Positions 1-8,075 of a stretch of 64,000 bases of DNA are shown in pieces (the stretch's first letter is position 1; each line of letters opens with the position of its first letter). Under the pieces are notes generated by a model. That model ran no database searches. It was not told where the DNA came from and saw only the letters and a list, made by a program, of their open reading frames with translations. The position numbers and the translations under genes were made by a program. Origin of the DNA: Candidatus Gastranaerophilales bacterium (GTDB lineage: Bacteria > Cyanobacteriota > Vampirovibrionia > Gastranaerophilales > Gastranaerophilaceae); NCBI GenBank assembly GCA_944323165.1, contig CALURK010000002.1, forward strand, positions 124,001 through 188,000, in the 5' to 3' direction.

Positions 1-31
1 TATTTTGACAATACGTTTACAAAACGAAAAG

Positions 32-54
32 AAACCGGCTTAAAGAGCCGGTTT
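32..54. terminator. Bidirectional intrinsic terminator
   Basis: Nine-base perfect stem (32-40 with 46-54, five-base loop). T-rich tails follow on both strands. It lies just beyond the stop of the minus-strand repeat peptide gene at 86 and probably ends its transcript. Confidence 0.75.
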
Positions 55-85
55 TGAATAAATTTATGTTGATTAGAAATTTATA

Positions 86-451
86 TTAGCAAGAATAGCT
101 GCAACTTCCGCCGCTTGAAAATCCTCCGCTGCTTGCTGTTGAAACAGATGCAGAAGCGATAGAACCGCAAGATTCTCCACTACCTGAATATGCGATAGAA
201 CCGCAAGATTCTCCACTGCCTGAATATGCAATAGAACCAGCAGCTTCACAGCTTTCTCCAAATGCCATGATTGATGCATCGCTAGGTCCTGAATAAAAAC
301 TACATGTATCAAGTCCACTATCTCCTGAATCTGATGAAATTAGTGATGTATTATTTGATATTAAATGAGTTGTTTTAGATGATGTGTCAGAACATCCTAT
401 AAATTTAAAACATTTGCTTTGTTTTTCGTCTGATGAACTTACTGTTAGCAT
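86..451 (-). CDS. Ser/Gly/Cys-rich tandem-repeat small protein (121 aa)
   Basis: I do not recognise a family. The protein has no signal peptide or membrane segment. The N-terminal half is polar and Ser/Thr-rich. The C-terminal half is built from a 12-residue repeat (GSIAYSGSGESC), encoded by two almost identical 36-bp DNA units at 158-193 and 194-229 plus degenerate flanking copies. It ends in a Gly/Ser-rich tail closing on SCSYSC, so the last residue is Cys; there are about eight Cys in all. The start is the ATG at 451 with an AAGGAT ribosome site just upstream. Possible roles are a precursor of a modified peptide or a disulfide-linked or metal-binding surface peptide; the gene has its own promoter and terminator, and no modifying enzyme is visible nearby, although the left flank is outside the window. 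A second reading frame (73-318) through the repeats is a shadow. Confidence 0.6.
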   Translation of the reverse strand: MLTVSSSDEKQSKCFKFIGCSDTSSKTTHLISNNTSLISSDSGDSGLDTCSFYSGPSDASIMAFGESCEAAGSIAYSGSGESCGSIAYSGSGESCGSIASASVSTASSGGFSSGGSCSYSC

Positions 452-480
452 AACCTTAATCCTTACTAAATGTGTTTACA

Positions 481-509
481 CATATATAAAGTAAAAAAAA
501 AGAGGTCAA
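481..509 (-). promoter_or_regulatory. Sigma-70-type promoter of the repeat peptide gene
   Basis: On the minus strand TTGACC (504-509) is followed after 17 bp by TATATG (481-486; TATATA is also available two bases away). The predicted start of transcription lies about 23 bases before the ATG at 451. The promoter overlaps the terminator hairpin of the upstream gene. Confidence 0.5.
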
Positions 510-528
510 TTTCAGAACTCTTTTTTTT
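493..528 (-). terminator. Terminator of the gene at 552-1994
   Basis: An A-tract plus GAG at 494-504 pairs with CTC plus a T-tract at 518-528. The symmetrical A/T flanks give a U-run on the minus-strand transcript just after the stop at 552. Confidence 0.55.
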
Positions 529-551
529 CTTTACAAATGTTAACAAATTTT

Positions 552-1994
552 TTAAGCATTCACTTCATGGTGGTTTTTATAATCATACGTTCCAGGGAAA
601 GCGTTTACACCTGTAGTTTTTCGGGTAACATAGTACTGAATTTTAGGTATATAAGTTGAAAGCATTGCTGCTGCAAATCCAAATCCTGTAATAAAGTTAA
701 TAAAGCTTAACGCTAAATTCTTGTTTTTAGCTTTAGCAAGTATCTCTTTATTAATTTTTCCGTCTTTAGAATTTTTACACAAGCTTTCAACATATTGTTC
801 CATTTCAGATTTTAGTTTATAAAGCTTTTTATTTGAAACGTACTTAAATTCTTCTTTATGTGCACCTTTCGTAAAATCTTTGAAAACTTCATCTAAGAGT
901 TTAGGGTTGTTGATTTCAGCTTTGTTAAAGGAGTCTAAAAGCTGCTGCTTTGTAAGAACTGCCTCTCCAAGTCTTTCTGGCTGAAGCTTAGACATTTCTC
1001 TTGCTCTTGCCATTACTTCAGAATCTTTTATATATTTTTCAGCTTCGCTTAATTTTATAACTTCTAACGGGTTTTTATTGGTTAATTTTTGAAATTTCGA
1101 TTGTTCAGCTGTTTCAAATTTTATTCCTTCCGGTAATTTTACTTCTTTACCTAATACAGCTTTTTTGAACTCTTCAACACTCATTTCTTTATCTTTAATA
1201 AAATCTGTTAAGCGTTTAGTAAGAAGCTCTGCAGTAGAAGGATTTAAACGACTGGCTCTGCCTGTTTCCAATAGATTCATAAGCTTAATAATGTGTCCTT
1301 GAGCCCACATATAGAAGTAAATTGAGCCAATATCTCTTATTGCGACTTCTCTTCTTTCTTCTTTGCTTCTTGCATTGTACATTCTACCGCCTGCAATTCC
1401 GGCGTCACTGGAAAGGAGTTTACCTGTATTAGTATTCTCTATTGCATTTGTAAATGCATTTATCGCACTTATTCCTCCGCCCTTAAATGACGGATTTTGT
1501 GCATTTTTTACCTCAGGTTGATTGCGTCTTTTGTGAAGAACGTGGCGTGTGAGAGCTTGATTAACTTTTGGAACCACAAAACCTATAAATAAGTTTGTAA
1601 CAATAACACTTGTAAGAACTTTTGCTCCCTTGATTAGTGCCACTTGCTTGGATGAGAAACCTTTTGGAGCGACTTTTTTCATGAAATTTTCAAATGGTGT
1701 TCTTAAAACTTTATCCGTTCCGACATCAAAATTTGCACCAGGTTTTTTTAGAATATGAGCGACTACTTTATCTCCCAGGCTGTTCATTGCTCCAACACCG
1801 CATAACCAAACAACAGAACCCATGCTCTCTTCTATAAATCTTTCTCTTGCTTCATCCCATTTTCCGCGTTTATATGCCTGATAGGTTCTTCCGACTACTA
1901 CTGTGCCTTCCAACGCAACAATTGGAGCCATTGCATCGGCCTTTGTTAACTTTGTAAGTGCTTCTGTAACTTTGCCTGTAACTATCGGATTCAA
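552..1994 (-). CDS. Membrane-associated unknown protein, paralogue A (PSFKG motif)
   Basis: No known family is recognised. The 480-residue product is homologous to the gene at 25260-26489. Shared blocks are an N-terminal G-(S)-x-V-W-L-x-G-(I/V)-x-x-M-N-S segment (about residues 59-72), a hydrophobic helix at about 125-145 ending in V-P-K, the motif PSFKG (168-172), a GR-x-Y-x-AR segment (203-209), and a C-terminal hydrophobic segment followed by PK-x-x-x-x-x-RK-x-TG (about 430-462). The middle (about 260-420) is Lys/Glu-rich and helical and differs between the two. Two hydrophobic helices suggest membrane attachment; no signal peptide is seen. The start is TTG at 1994 with AAAGGG eight bases before; no better ATG exists. 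It is monocistronic with its own terminator. Confidence 0.6.
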   Translation of the reverse strand: MNPIVTGKVTEALTKLTKADAMAPIVALEGTVVVGRTYQAYKRGKWDEARERFIEESMGSVVWLCGVGAMNSLGDKVVAHILKKPGANFDVGTDKVLRTPFENFMKKVAPKGFSSKQVALIKGAKVLTSVIVTNLFIGFVVPKVNQALTRHVLHKRRNQPEVKNAQNPSFKGGGISAINAFTNAIENTNTGKLLSSDAGIAGGRMYNARSKEERREVAIRDIGSIYFYMWAQGHIIKLMNLLETGRASRLNPSTAELLTKRLTDFIKDKEMSVEEFKKAVLGKEVKLPEGIKFETAEQSKFQKLTNKNPLEVIKLSEAEKYIKDSEVMARAREMSKLQPERLGEAVLTKQQLLDSFNKAEINNPKLLDEVFKDFTKGAHKEEFKYVSNKKLYKLKSEMEQYVESLCKNSKDGKINKEILAKAKNKNLALSFINFITGFGFAAAMLSTYIPKIQYYVTRKTTGVNAFPGTYDYKNHHEVNA

Positions 1995-2205
1995 TATAAA
2001 ACCCTTTCACTTTACTTATATTTCGGTTACTTTTCTAAAGTTTGTCAATGCTTATTTTTGCTAATTTTAGAATAAAATGTTACAAAAGTAAAAAAATGTT
2101 TACATTTCTCTTAAAATATACCAAAACTACTTGTATTTAGTTTTTGTTTTATTTATGATTATTGTAAAATATGTACAGATAGTCAAAATATAAGGAATAG
2201 CAAAA

Positions 2206-2559
2206 ATGAATCCTATTATTAAGAATTTAGAATCAGAATACACAACAAGAGAATTACCGGATATGAATCCTGGTGATACAGTTCGTGTATTTGTTAAAAT
2301 CGTAGAAGGTAACAAAGAAAGAATACAGGCTTACGAAGGAACTATTATTGCAGAACACGGTTCTGGTATTAATAAAACTATTACTGTAAGAAAAGTATTC
2401 CAAGGTGTTGGCGTTGAACGTGTATTCTTGGTATATTCACCACGTATCGAAAAAATCACTGTTCAAAGAAAAGGTGATGTAAAACGTGCTAAATTATACT
2501 ATTTAAGAGAACGTTCTGGTAAAGCTACTCGTATTAAAGAAAAAATTGAAAAAAGATAA
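2206..2559 (+). CDS. rplS: 50S ribosomal protein L19
   Basis: L19 sits at the interface of the 30S and 50S subunits. The 117-residue length is usual. Family hallmarks are visible: [20 protein letters not shown] near residues 22-41, the [10 protein letters not shown] segment, GVGVERVF and the C-terminal [17 protein letters not shown]. The ATG at 2206 follows a TAAGGAAT ribosome site. The gene is 13 bp before rbgA, an order also common in Firmicutes; the usual partners rpsP, rimM and trmD are not adjacent here. Confidence 0.97.
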   Translation: MNPIIKNLESEYTTRELPDMNPGDTVRVFVKIVEGNKERIQAYEGTIIAEHGSGINKTITVRKVFQGVGVERVFLVYSPRIEKITVQRKGDVKRAKLYYLRERSGKATRIKEKIEKR

Positions 2560-2572
2560 GGGGTAATTTGAG

Positions 2573-3406
2573 TTGCATATTCACTGGTATCCCGGTCATA
2601 TCGCTAAGGCTGAAAGACAGCTTAAGGATAAGTTGAATTTAGTTGATGTGATCATTGAGGTTCGTGATAGCAGATTGCCTTTATCAAGCAGTTATTCAAA
2701 CATTAAGAAGCTCTTGGGTGATAAGCCAAGGCTTCTTTTGTTGAATAAAGCCGATTTAACGGATAAAGATGAATTAAAAAAATGGGTTAGTTATCTAAAA
2801 GAAACCACAGGGTGTCCTGTAATTGTAACTGAAGCAAAAGGAAATAAGGACTTAAATCAAGTTGTAAAAACGGCTGTAGAACTAAGTGAGCCTAAAATAC
2901 AGGCTCTTATGGCTAAAGGACTTTTAAGACGTCCTGCAAGAGCTATGGTTGTAGGTATGCCAAATGTCGGCAAGTCCAGTGTTATAAATAAACTAACTAA
3001 GTCATCTAAAACTAAGATTGGAGCAAAGGCTGGTGTTACAAGACAGCAACAGTGGGTAAGAATCAATCCTAAATTGGAATTGTTAGATACTCCAGGCATC
3101 ATTCCTACGCGTCAGGATGATCAAGAGCAGGCAGTAAAGTTGGCTTTTGTAAGTTCTGTTTCAGAAAATGCCTATTCGCCAGAACCTGTAGCAAAAGCGT
3201 TGCTTAGTTATTTGAGTGATAATGAAAGTGTAAAAGAGTATTATAAAGTAGATGAATTGACCCTAGAAAACATCGCTCTTGCAAGAAAATGGATTATAAA
3301 AGGCGAATCTCCCGATACTGAGAGGACTGCAATTTATGTTTTAAAGGATTTTAGAGAGGGAAGGTTAGGACTTTTCATTTTGGATGAATTTCCTGAGAAA
3401 AATTAA
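2573..3406 (+). CDS. rbgA: Ribosome biogenesis GTPase RbgA (YlqF family)
   Basis: Circularly permuted GTPase that promotes late assembly of the 50S subunit. The protein opens with HIHWYPGHIAKAERQL, typical of YlqF, and the GTPase motifs come in permuted order: NKAD (G4, about residues 58-61) before the P-loop GMPNVGKSS (about 128-136) and then DTPG (G3, about 173-176). The C-terminal helical domain is present and the 277-residue length fits. The start is TTG at 2573 with AAGGGG upstream; there is no ATG before the conserved HWYPGH. Co-transcription with rplS is likely. Confidence 0.95.
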   Translation: MHIHWYPGHIAKAERQLKDKLNLVDVIIEVRDSRLPLSSSYSNIKKLLGDKPRLLLLNKADLTDKDELKKWVSYLKETTGCPVIVTEAKGNKDLNQVVKTAVELSEPKIQALMAKGLLRRPARAMVVGMPNVGKSSVINKLTKSSKTKIGAKAGVTRQQQWVRINPKLELLDTPGIIPTRQDDQEQAVKLAFVSSVSENAYSPEPVAKALLSYLSDNESVKEYYKVDELTLENIALARKWIIKGESPDTERTAIYVLKDFREGRLGLFILDEFPEKN

Positions 3407-3408
3407 TC

Positions 3409-4227
3409 CTAATGTAAAATTAAAATAGTCGCCCCGATTATCATTATAAGTGAACCTGTAAGTTTCCTTTTTAGATTTTTTTCGTGGAAAACATTTGCCC
3501 CAAGAAAAACGCTTAAAAGAGTTGAAAGTTGGAATAGTGCTAGGGCGTAAGAAACGTTCATTCTTGCAAAAACAAAATTTGTAGAATACTGCATAATTCC
3601 TACCGCTAAAATGAGCAGAAATTGGTATTTATAGTCTTCAATTTTGGGTTTGTGTTTAGAGAAAATCATTAAAATTGATGAAAATAAAAGGCCTGATAGT
3701 ACCCATAAAATAAAGCAGTTTAGAGTACCGCAAATAAGAATAATCTTTTTTATAAAAACAGCTTCCGTTCCTGAACAAACTAATGCAATAACTCTGTATA
3801 AAATTGCCTTTTTATTTGTTTTATTGCCGTTAATATCAAGTACAAAATATGTTCCGGCTATAATTAATAAAATTGCAAGAATTGCCGAAACGGACGGAAT
3901 TTCTTTTAAAAAAAACATTCCAAAAAGAAGTGCAACAACAGGTTTATAAGAATTAATAGGAGCAAGGGTGGAAAGCTCTCCTAATGACAAAGCTTTTATA
4001 ATAAAATAGTTTCCTAAAGCTCCTAATAAGCCCATGATTAATACGAAAGGTATAGCAGTTGTGGGAATATCTTTTATAAACCATACGCATAAAAGGCTTA
4101 AGCCCAAATATGTATAAAAATTAACTACAGAAGATTTTTGACCTTTATTTGTTAAAATTTTCTGAAAAACATTTAGATAAGAATTAGAAAGTATTCTTAT
4201 TAATATTCCTAAGTACGTAAAAATCAT
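3409..4227 (-). CDS. EamA/DMT-family transporter
   Basis: About ten hydrophobic segments fill the 272 residues, arranged as two EamA-like halves. The first half ends with GELSTLAPINSYKPVVALLFG, the typical conserved helix of drug/metabolite transporters, and the second half repeats the pattern (YALALFQLSTLLSVFLGANVF). The substrate cannot be told. It converges on rbgA with only two bases between the stops. There is no recognisable strong ribosome site at the ATG at 4227. Confidence 0.85.
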   Translation of the reverse strand: MIFTYLGILIRILSNSYLNVFQKILTNKGQKSSVVNFYTYLGLSLLCVWFIKDIPTTAIPFVLIMGLLGALGNYFIIKALSLGELSTLAPINSYKPVVALLFGMFFLKEIPSVSAILAILLIIAGTYFVLDINGNKTNKKAILYRVIALVCSGTEAVFIKKIILICGTLNCFILWVLSGLLFSSILMIFSKHKPKIEDYKYQFLLILAVGIMQYSTNFVFARMNVSYALALFQLSTLLSVFLGANVFHEKNLKRKLTGSLIMIIGATILILH

Positions 4228-4241
4228 AATTTAATTTTACT

Positions 4242-4278
4242 AAAAAAAAACCACTCGTTGTGTGTGTGATTCGAGTGG
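4242..4278 (-). terminator. Intrinsic terminator of the candidate antisense RNA
   Basis: Seven-base stem CCACTCG (4251-4257) with CGAGTGG (4272-4278). On the minus strand it is followed by nine T (A-run at 4242-4250). A weaker T-rich tail also follows it on the plus strand. Confidence 0.75.
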
Positions 4279-4390
4279 GTTTTGTTTTCTGCATCCTAAT
4301 GGTCTTTTTAGTGTTTATTATCTAGGAGTTTATATGATTTTTGGGGTTATTAGTTTTTTGCTATTTAGTGTTTCGGCTACACTTAAAGTG
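4242..4390 (-). ncRNA. Candidate antisense small RNA (possible type I antitoxin)
   Basis: On the minus strand TTGACT (4422-4427) is followed after 18 bp by TAATAT (4398-4403; TATAAT overlaps at 4395-4400), which predicts a start near 4390. The transcript would end at a strong intrinsic terminator at 4242-4278, giving about 150 nt. It carries no convincing ORF. It is fully complementary to the first half and the ribosome site of the small hydrophobic ORF at 4334-4438 on the other strand. No known RNA family is recognised. The role as antitoxin is inference. Confidence 0.5.
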
Positions 4391-4438
4391 TGTAATTATA
4401 TTATTGCACATAAGAATTTTAAGTCAAGAGGGGGATAA
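4334..4438 (+). CDS. Candidate 34-aa hydrophobic peptide (type I toxin-like)
   Basis: An ATG at 4334 preceded by AGGAG (4324-4328) opens a 34-codon frame. Residues 1-17 are a hydrophobic helix (MIFGVISFLLFSVSATL), followed by a polar part with one Cys and a basic end (HKNFKSRGG). Short membrane peptides with a basic tail and an antisense RNA across the ribosome site are the pattern of type I toxins. I do not recognise the sequence itself. The plus-strand promoter is not obvious; TATTAT at 4316-4321 is one possibility. Confidence 0.45.
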   Translation: MIFGVISFLLFSVSATLKVCNYIIAHKNFKSRGG

Positions 4439-4531
4439 ACATATTTATAAAATTTTAATATAAATTTTATAAATAGCTGTAAATACTGTGTTTTAACGCT
4501 TTACAAAACTTAATATAATTAAAATAAAAAT

Positions 4532-4564
4532 AAAGGGTATTAATAATTGTAATTAATACCCTTT
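4532..4564. terminator. Terminator after lpxA
   Basis: Perfect 13-base stem (4532-4544 with 4552-4564), seven-base loop. The minus-strand tail is T-rich, placing it 28 bases after the lpxA stop. It may also end a plus-strand transcript of the small ORF at 4334. The remaining bases of the gap 4228-4592 are AT-rich, with no other element seen. Confidence 0.8.
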
Positions 4565-4592
4565 ATAATTGTTATATCAGATTTAAATAAAT

Positions 4593-5429
4593 TTATTCTT
4601 CATTAGATAATGATTGATATCCTGATTTGTGTGTTTTAAGAAGAACACCTCTTTTGGAAGTTTTAATAAATTCAATCATTTTTTCAATATATTCATTCAT
4701 AGGAATTTCAGCTTTAATTTTTTCTATAGCTTGCGTAGTATTGTATTCTTCTGAAATAAGAAGTTTAAACGCTTCATTCGTAGCAGTTCTAATTTCCTGC
4801 GGAACGCCTCTTCTTTTCATTGCAATAACGTTCAACCCACGTGGAACAGGAGGTCTGCCTTCACCTTTTGAATAAGGAAGAATATCTTGTCTGGACGCAG
4901 AGAAACCGCTAATAATAGCCATATCGCCTATTCTTATGTTTTGGTGGAAAACGCTCATGCCGCCGACGAATGCTCCAAATCCAACGTGAACATGCCCGCC
5001 TAAAGTTACTAAGTTTGCTAAAATAACCTGATCTTCAAGCACGCAGTTATGAGCAATATGTGAACCTACCATAAGAAGGCACTTGTTACCTATTCTTGTT
5101 GTAAAATCGCCGCAAGCTGCGCCACGGTGAATAGTTACATTTTCTTTTACGATTGTATCATTTCCAATAACAACTTTGGTTGGTTCTCCTTTATATCCCA
5201 AATCTTGAGGTTCAGAACCTATTGTTGAGAATGGAGATATTGTACAATTTTCTCCAATTTCTGCAAATTCTATATATGCATTTGCAATTACTCTTGTGCC
5301 TTTGCCGAGTTTTACGCCTTCTCCTATAACCACGTTAGGACCTATTGTAACTCCTTCTGATATTTCTGCTGAAGGGTGGATTACAGCTGAAGGATGAATT
5401 GTACCTTTTTCCAGAACCGAATTTGTCAT
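4593..5429 (-). CDS. lpxA: UDP-N-acetylglucosamine acyltransferase
   Basis: Catalyses the first step of lipid A synthesis, moving an acyl chain from ACP to the 3-OH of UDP-GlcNAc in the cytoplasm. Hexapeptide repeats of the left-handed beta-helix run from about residue 9 to 195. The catalytic His lies in SHIAHN (H127, equivalent to E. coli H125), and the helical C-terminal domain (about 210-278) follows. At 278 residues it is slightly longer than the E. coli enzyme (262) owing to a C-terminal tail. ATG at 5429 follows GGAG. It shows that the cell makes an LPS-type outer membrane. Other lpx genes are not in the window. Confidence 0.95.
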   Translation of the reverse strand: MTNSVLEKGTIHPSAVIHPSAEISEGVTIGPNVVIGEGVKLGKGTRVIANAYIEFAEIGENCTISPFSTIGSEPQDLGYKGEPTKVVIGNDTIVKENVTIHRGAACGDFTTRIGNKCLLMVGSHIAHNCVLEDQVILANLVTLGGHVHVGFGAFVGGMSVFHQNIRIGDMAIISGFSASRQDILPYSKGEGRPPVPRGLNVIAMKRRGVPQEIRTATNEAFKLLISEEYNTTQAIEKIKAEIPMNEYIEKMIEFIKTSKRGVLLKTHKSGYQSLSNEE

Positions 5430-5474
5430 TTAATTTTCTCCATATTATTTTCTACAATTCAAGTATATTATAAA

Positions 5475-5539
5475 AAAATACAGAAACGCCAAATATTTAT
5501 ATAATCTTTATCTTACATAAAAGAGCGTATCTGTATTTT
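5475..5539. repeat. Long inverted repeat between the GH57 gene and lpxA
   Basis: A 15-base arm at 5475-5489 pairs with 5525-5539 with one mismatch, around a 35-base AT-rich loop. It may be a large-loop terminator for the gene ending at 5547 or part of the lpxA control region. Confidence 0.4.
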
Positions 5540-5546
5540 GTATATT

Positions 5547-8072
5547 TTATTTAGCTTTAGAAACAAGTGATTTGTTGAACATTTGCTTATAGTATTCCAT
5601 ATTGATGTTCAAGTTTTCACCAATTTCAAACAGCATGATGAGTAAATCTCTATCTGCCTGACAGGAGATACTATTTATTAAATCTTCAATATTAGTAACT
5701 ATTTTTGAGAAATAGTAATTTTGAGCTTCCGCAATGTCAACTTTTATCTCAAGTTTTGCAATACAATCAAGCAGCTCAAGCGTAGCTTCTACTTGTTGCA
5801 AATCCAGTGCGTATGATAATCTGTTTATATTTTGAGCAATTTTTTTGCTGAAAATCCTGGAAGTAGGCCGTTTATCAATTTCTATACCAATTCTTTTTGC
5901 TTCAAAGTTAATATCAGAAGCTTGTTGAATAATGTCATTATCCAAGAAGCCTTTTGAATCAACAAACAGGTCGTTAAATTGCTTTGTTAAAACATACTGA
6001 GCGGAAATCTTGAATTCTTTTGGGATTTCTAAGCCCAGAGTTTGCATTTGGTATATAGAGCCTTTGCCTTCGTTGTACATAGATTCGTACGTGTTCGCAA
6101 AAAGTTGTAATTTACCTTTAAGCATTGTTTGAAGAATTTTACGTCTTTCTTCAATAAATATGTCTTTAAGAGTAAAGTATTCTGTTCCGAAGTAATTGTC
6201 TATGCTTCTTATAATTTCTGTAAGCGGAGAAACAAGATAAGTTCTTACAAGTTCCTTCTGTACATCTTCGTAGTTATCTGAGTATTCCTTTATTGCGCAG
6301 TGGAAATCTCCGCCGGAGAATTGAAGCATTGCAAAAATCATATTAGATTTTTCTAAAGTAACCTTTGATTCAACTTCAATATGCCCTATAACTAGTTTTG
6401 AATTGCCTTTAGTAACAGTTTTGTACGAGTGTTTGCGGATTTTGTAGCAATAAACAGTTTCCTCATCTTCAATATCTGTATATAGTGAGGAAATTGCCCA
6501 CAAGCTTACAATTTGTTTAGCAGTTACGACAGAAGGTTTAACAAACTTTTCGTAAACATCTTTTCCTGTACCAAATTCAGGAATATTACTTTTTGCCTCT
6601 TTTAATATATCAAGGAAAGGTGTTTCCAGATCTTTTTTCAGAAAAGATTTTGCAAGCTGCATAACCCTTGCCGCGTATTTCATAATTTGGACTGTTTCTA
6701 TTCCTGAAATCTCTGAGAAGAACCATCCGCAGCTTGTATACATAAGCATTGCTTGTCTTTGAATTTCAAGTAATTCCATTGCTCTTACTTTTTGTTCATC
6801 GCTTAAATCCGGAACAAAAAATTCATCCTGAAAGTTTTTAACACTTATATCGCTTCTGTCCAAAATAACGCTAATATAATTTTCTCGTGCTTCCTGCGGA
6901 TTTTTGAAGTATTTTTTGCCGTGCTTATGGTAGACGGTAATCATTTCATCTCTCAGAAAATCAAGAGCATTTCTAAGAGGCTTTCTCCATTTTTGGTTCC
7001 AGCCTGGGTGGCCGCCGGTTGAGCAACCGCAATCGTCGCACCATCTTCCTACTCCGTGGAAGCAACTCCAAGAAGATACAGGTTTTATTTCTACTTCCCA
7101 GTCACTTCTGTATTTTTCGAGGTATTCTCCGTAGTTTGTTATCTCAAATCCGGCATCTTTTACTTTTACTTTTACAGCATAAGCTAAAGCCATATCACCA
7201 AATTTTGTATGGTGTCCGTAGCTTTCTCCATCCGTTGCAATGTGGACAAGTTGAGGATAGTTCCTTAAATTAGAAATACCGTCTTTTAATCTGTTAACAA
7301 ATTTGTTTCCATCCTTCAAAAGTTCATCAAAAGCTACAGAACGTGAAATTGCACCATCATAGAAGAATAAGTCAATGTATTTCCCCGGTGCTGATTTAAT
7401 GTAATATCTGTACGATCTTGCCGGATCAATATTACCCCAGCTTACATCTTGCCAAGTCTTTTCGCCTTCTTTTCGAATTCTTTGAGCTTGGTACGGGGAT
7501 AGAATGGTAAATTTTATACCGTTTTCGACGAGAACTCTCATTGTGTCATCGTCGCAAGCGGTTTCTGCAAGCCACATACCTTCAGGTTTTCTGCCAAACC
7601 TGTATTCAAAATCCTTAATCCCCCATTTAACCTGAGTTTGTTTATCTCTCTCATTGGCAAGAGGCATTATCATGTGGTTGTAAACTTGAGCTATTGCATT
7701 ACCGTGACCGGAGTGCATTCTTCTGGAATTGATATCAGCTTTTATGACTCTTTCATAAGCTAGGGGGGCAAATTCTTCCATCCAAGATAACAACGTCGGA
7801 CCAAAGTTATAGCTCATATATTCGTAGTTATTTACTACATTAAGAATTTGATTTTTTGAATCAACAATTTTTGAAACAGAATTAGGATTATAGCATTCAG
7901 CATTAATTCTCTCATTCCAATCGTGGTAAGGCTGTGCGCTATCTTGCTGTTCGATAGCTTCTAACCAAGGATTTTCTCTCGGCGGCTGATAAAAATGCCC
8001 GTGTATCGTCAGAAATACCTTGTTTTTATCCTGCTTAGCATCCTGTTTTTTATCTGTTTTTTTATCTGGCAT
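5547..8072 (-). CDS. GH57-type glycoside hydrolase/deacetylase-fold protein with DUF3536
   Basis: The N-terminal 320 or so residues have the GH57 (beta/alpha)7 barrel signature, beginning FLTIHGHFYQPPRENPW and containing MHSGHGNAIAQVYNHMIMPL, EGMWLAETACDDDTMRVL and HIATDGESYGHH, in which the catalytic Glu/Asp candidates lie. The remainder corresponds to the DUF3536 region of this subfamily. The full length of 841 residues fits. Enzymes of this type act on alpha-glucans or related polymers, but the substrate of the DUF3536 subgroup is not established as far as I know. It has no signal peptide, so it is cytoplasmic, with a Lys/Asp-rich N-tail. It is 3 bp downstream of an exported protein gene (8076-8600), so the two are probably co-transcribed. 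Confidence 0.88.
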   Translation of the reverse strand: MPDKKTDKKQDAKQDKNKVFLTIHGHFYQPPRENPWLEAIEQQDSAQPYHDWNERINAECYNPNSVSKIVDSKNQILNVVNNYEYMSYNFGPTLLSWMEEFAPLAYERVIKADINSRRMHSGHGNAIAQVYNHMIMPLANERDKQTQVKWGIKDFEYRFGRKPEGMWLAETACDDDTMRVLVENGIKFTILSPYQAQRIRKEGEKTWQDVSWGNIDPARSYRYYIKSAPGKYIDLFFYDGAISRSVAFDELLKDGNKFVNRLKDGISNLRNYPQLVHIATDGESYGHHTKFGDMALAYAVKVKVKDAGFEITNYGEYLEKYRSDWEVEIKPVSSWSCFHGVGRWCDDCGCSTGGHPGWNQKWRKPLRNALDFLRDEMITVYHKHGKKYFKNPQEARENYISVILDRSDISVKNFQDEFFVPDLSDEQKVRAMELLEIQRQAMLMYTSCGWFFSEISGIETVQIMKYAARVMQLAKSFLKKDLETPFLDILKEAKSNIPEFGTGKDVYEKFVKPSVVTAKQIVSLWAISSLYTDIEDEETVYCYKIRKHSYKTVTKGNSKLVIGHIEVESKVTLEKSNMIFAMLQFSGGDFHCAIKEYSDNYEDVQKELVRTYLVSPLTEIIRSIDNYFGTEYFTLKDIFIEERRKILQTMLKGKLQLFANTYESMYNEGKGSIYQMQTLGLEIPKEFKISAQYVLTKQFNDLFVDSKGFLDNDIIQQASDINFEAKRIGIEIDKRPTSRIFSKKIAQNINRLSYALDLQQVEATLELLDCIAKLEIKVDIAEAQNYYFSKIVTNIEDLINSISCQADRDLLIMLFEIGENLNINMEYYKQMFNKSLVSKAK

Positions 8073-8075
8073 AAA

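Noticed and set aside
73-318. 81-residue minus-strand frame through the repeat peptide gene
   Set aside because: Overlaps the better-supported frame at 86-451, has no ribosome site and is created by the DNA repeats.
2036-2043. TAAAGTTT upstream of rplS as another copy of the shared promoter
   Set aside because: No GCCG box follows at the right distance on the plus strand and the TTTGTAAC element is not at 15 bp; treated as chance.
4242-4390. The small RNA as Yfr1, 6S RNA or SRP RNA
   Set aside because: The required conserved unpaired motif or the rod-like fold of those families is not evident, so no family name is given.
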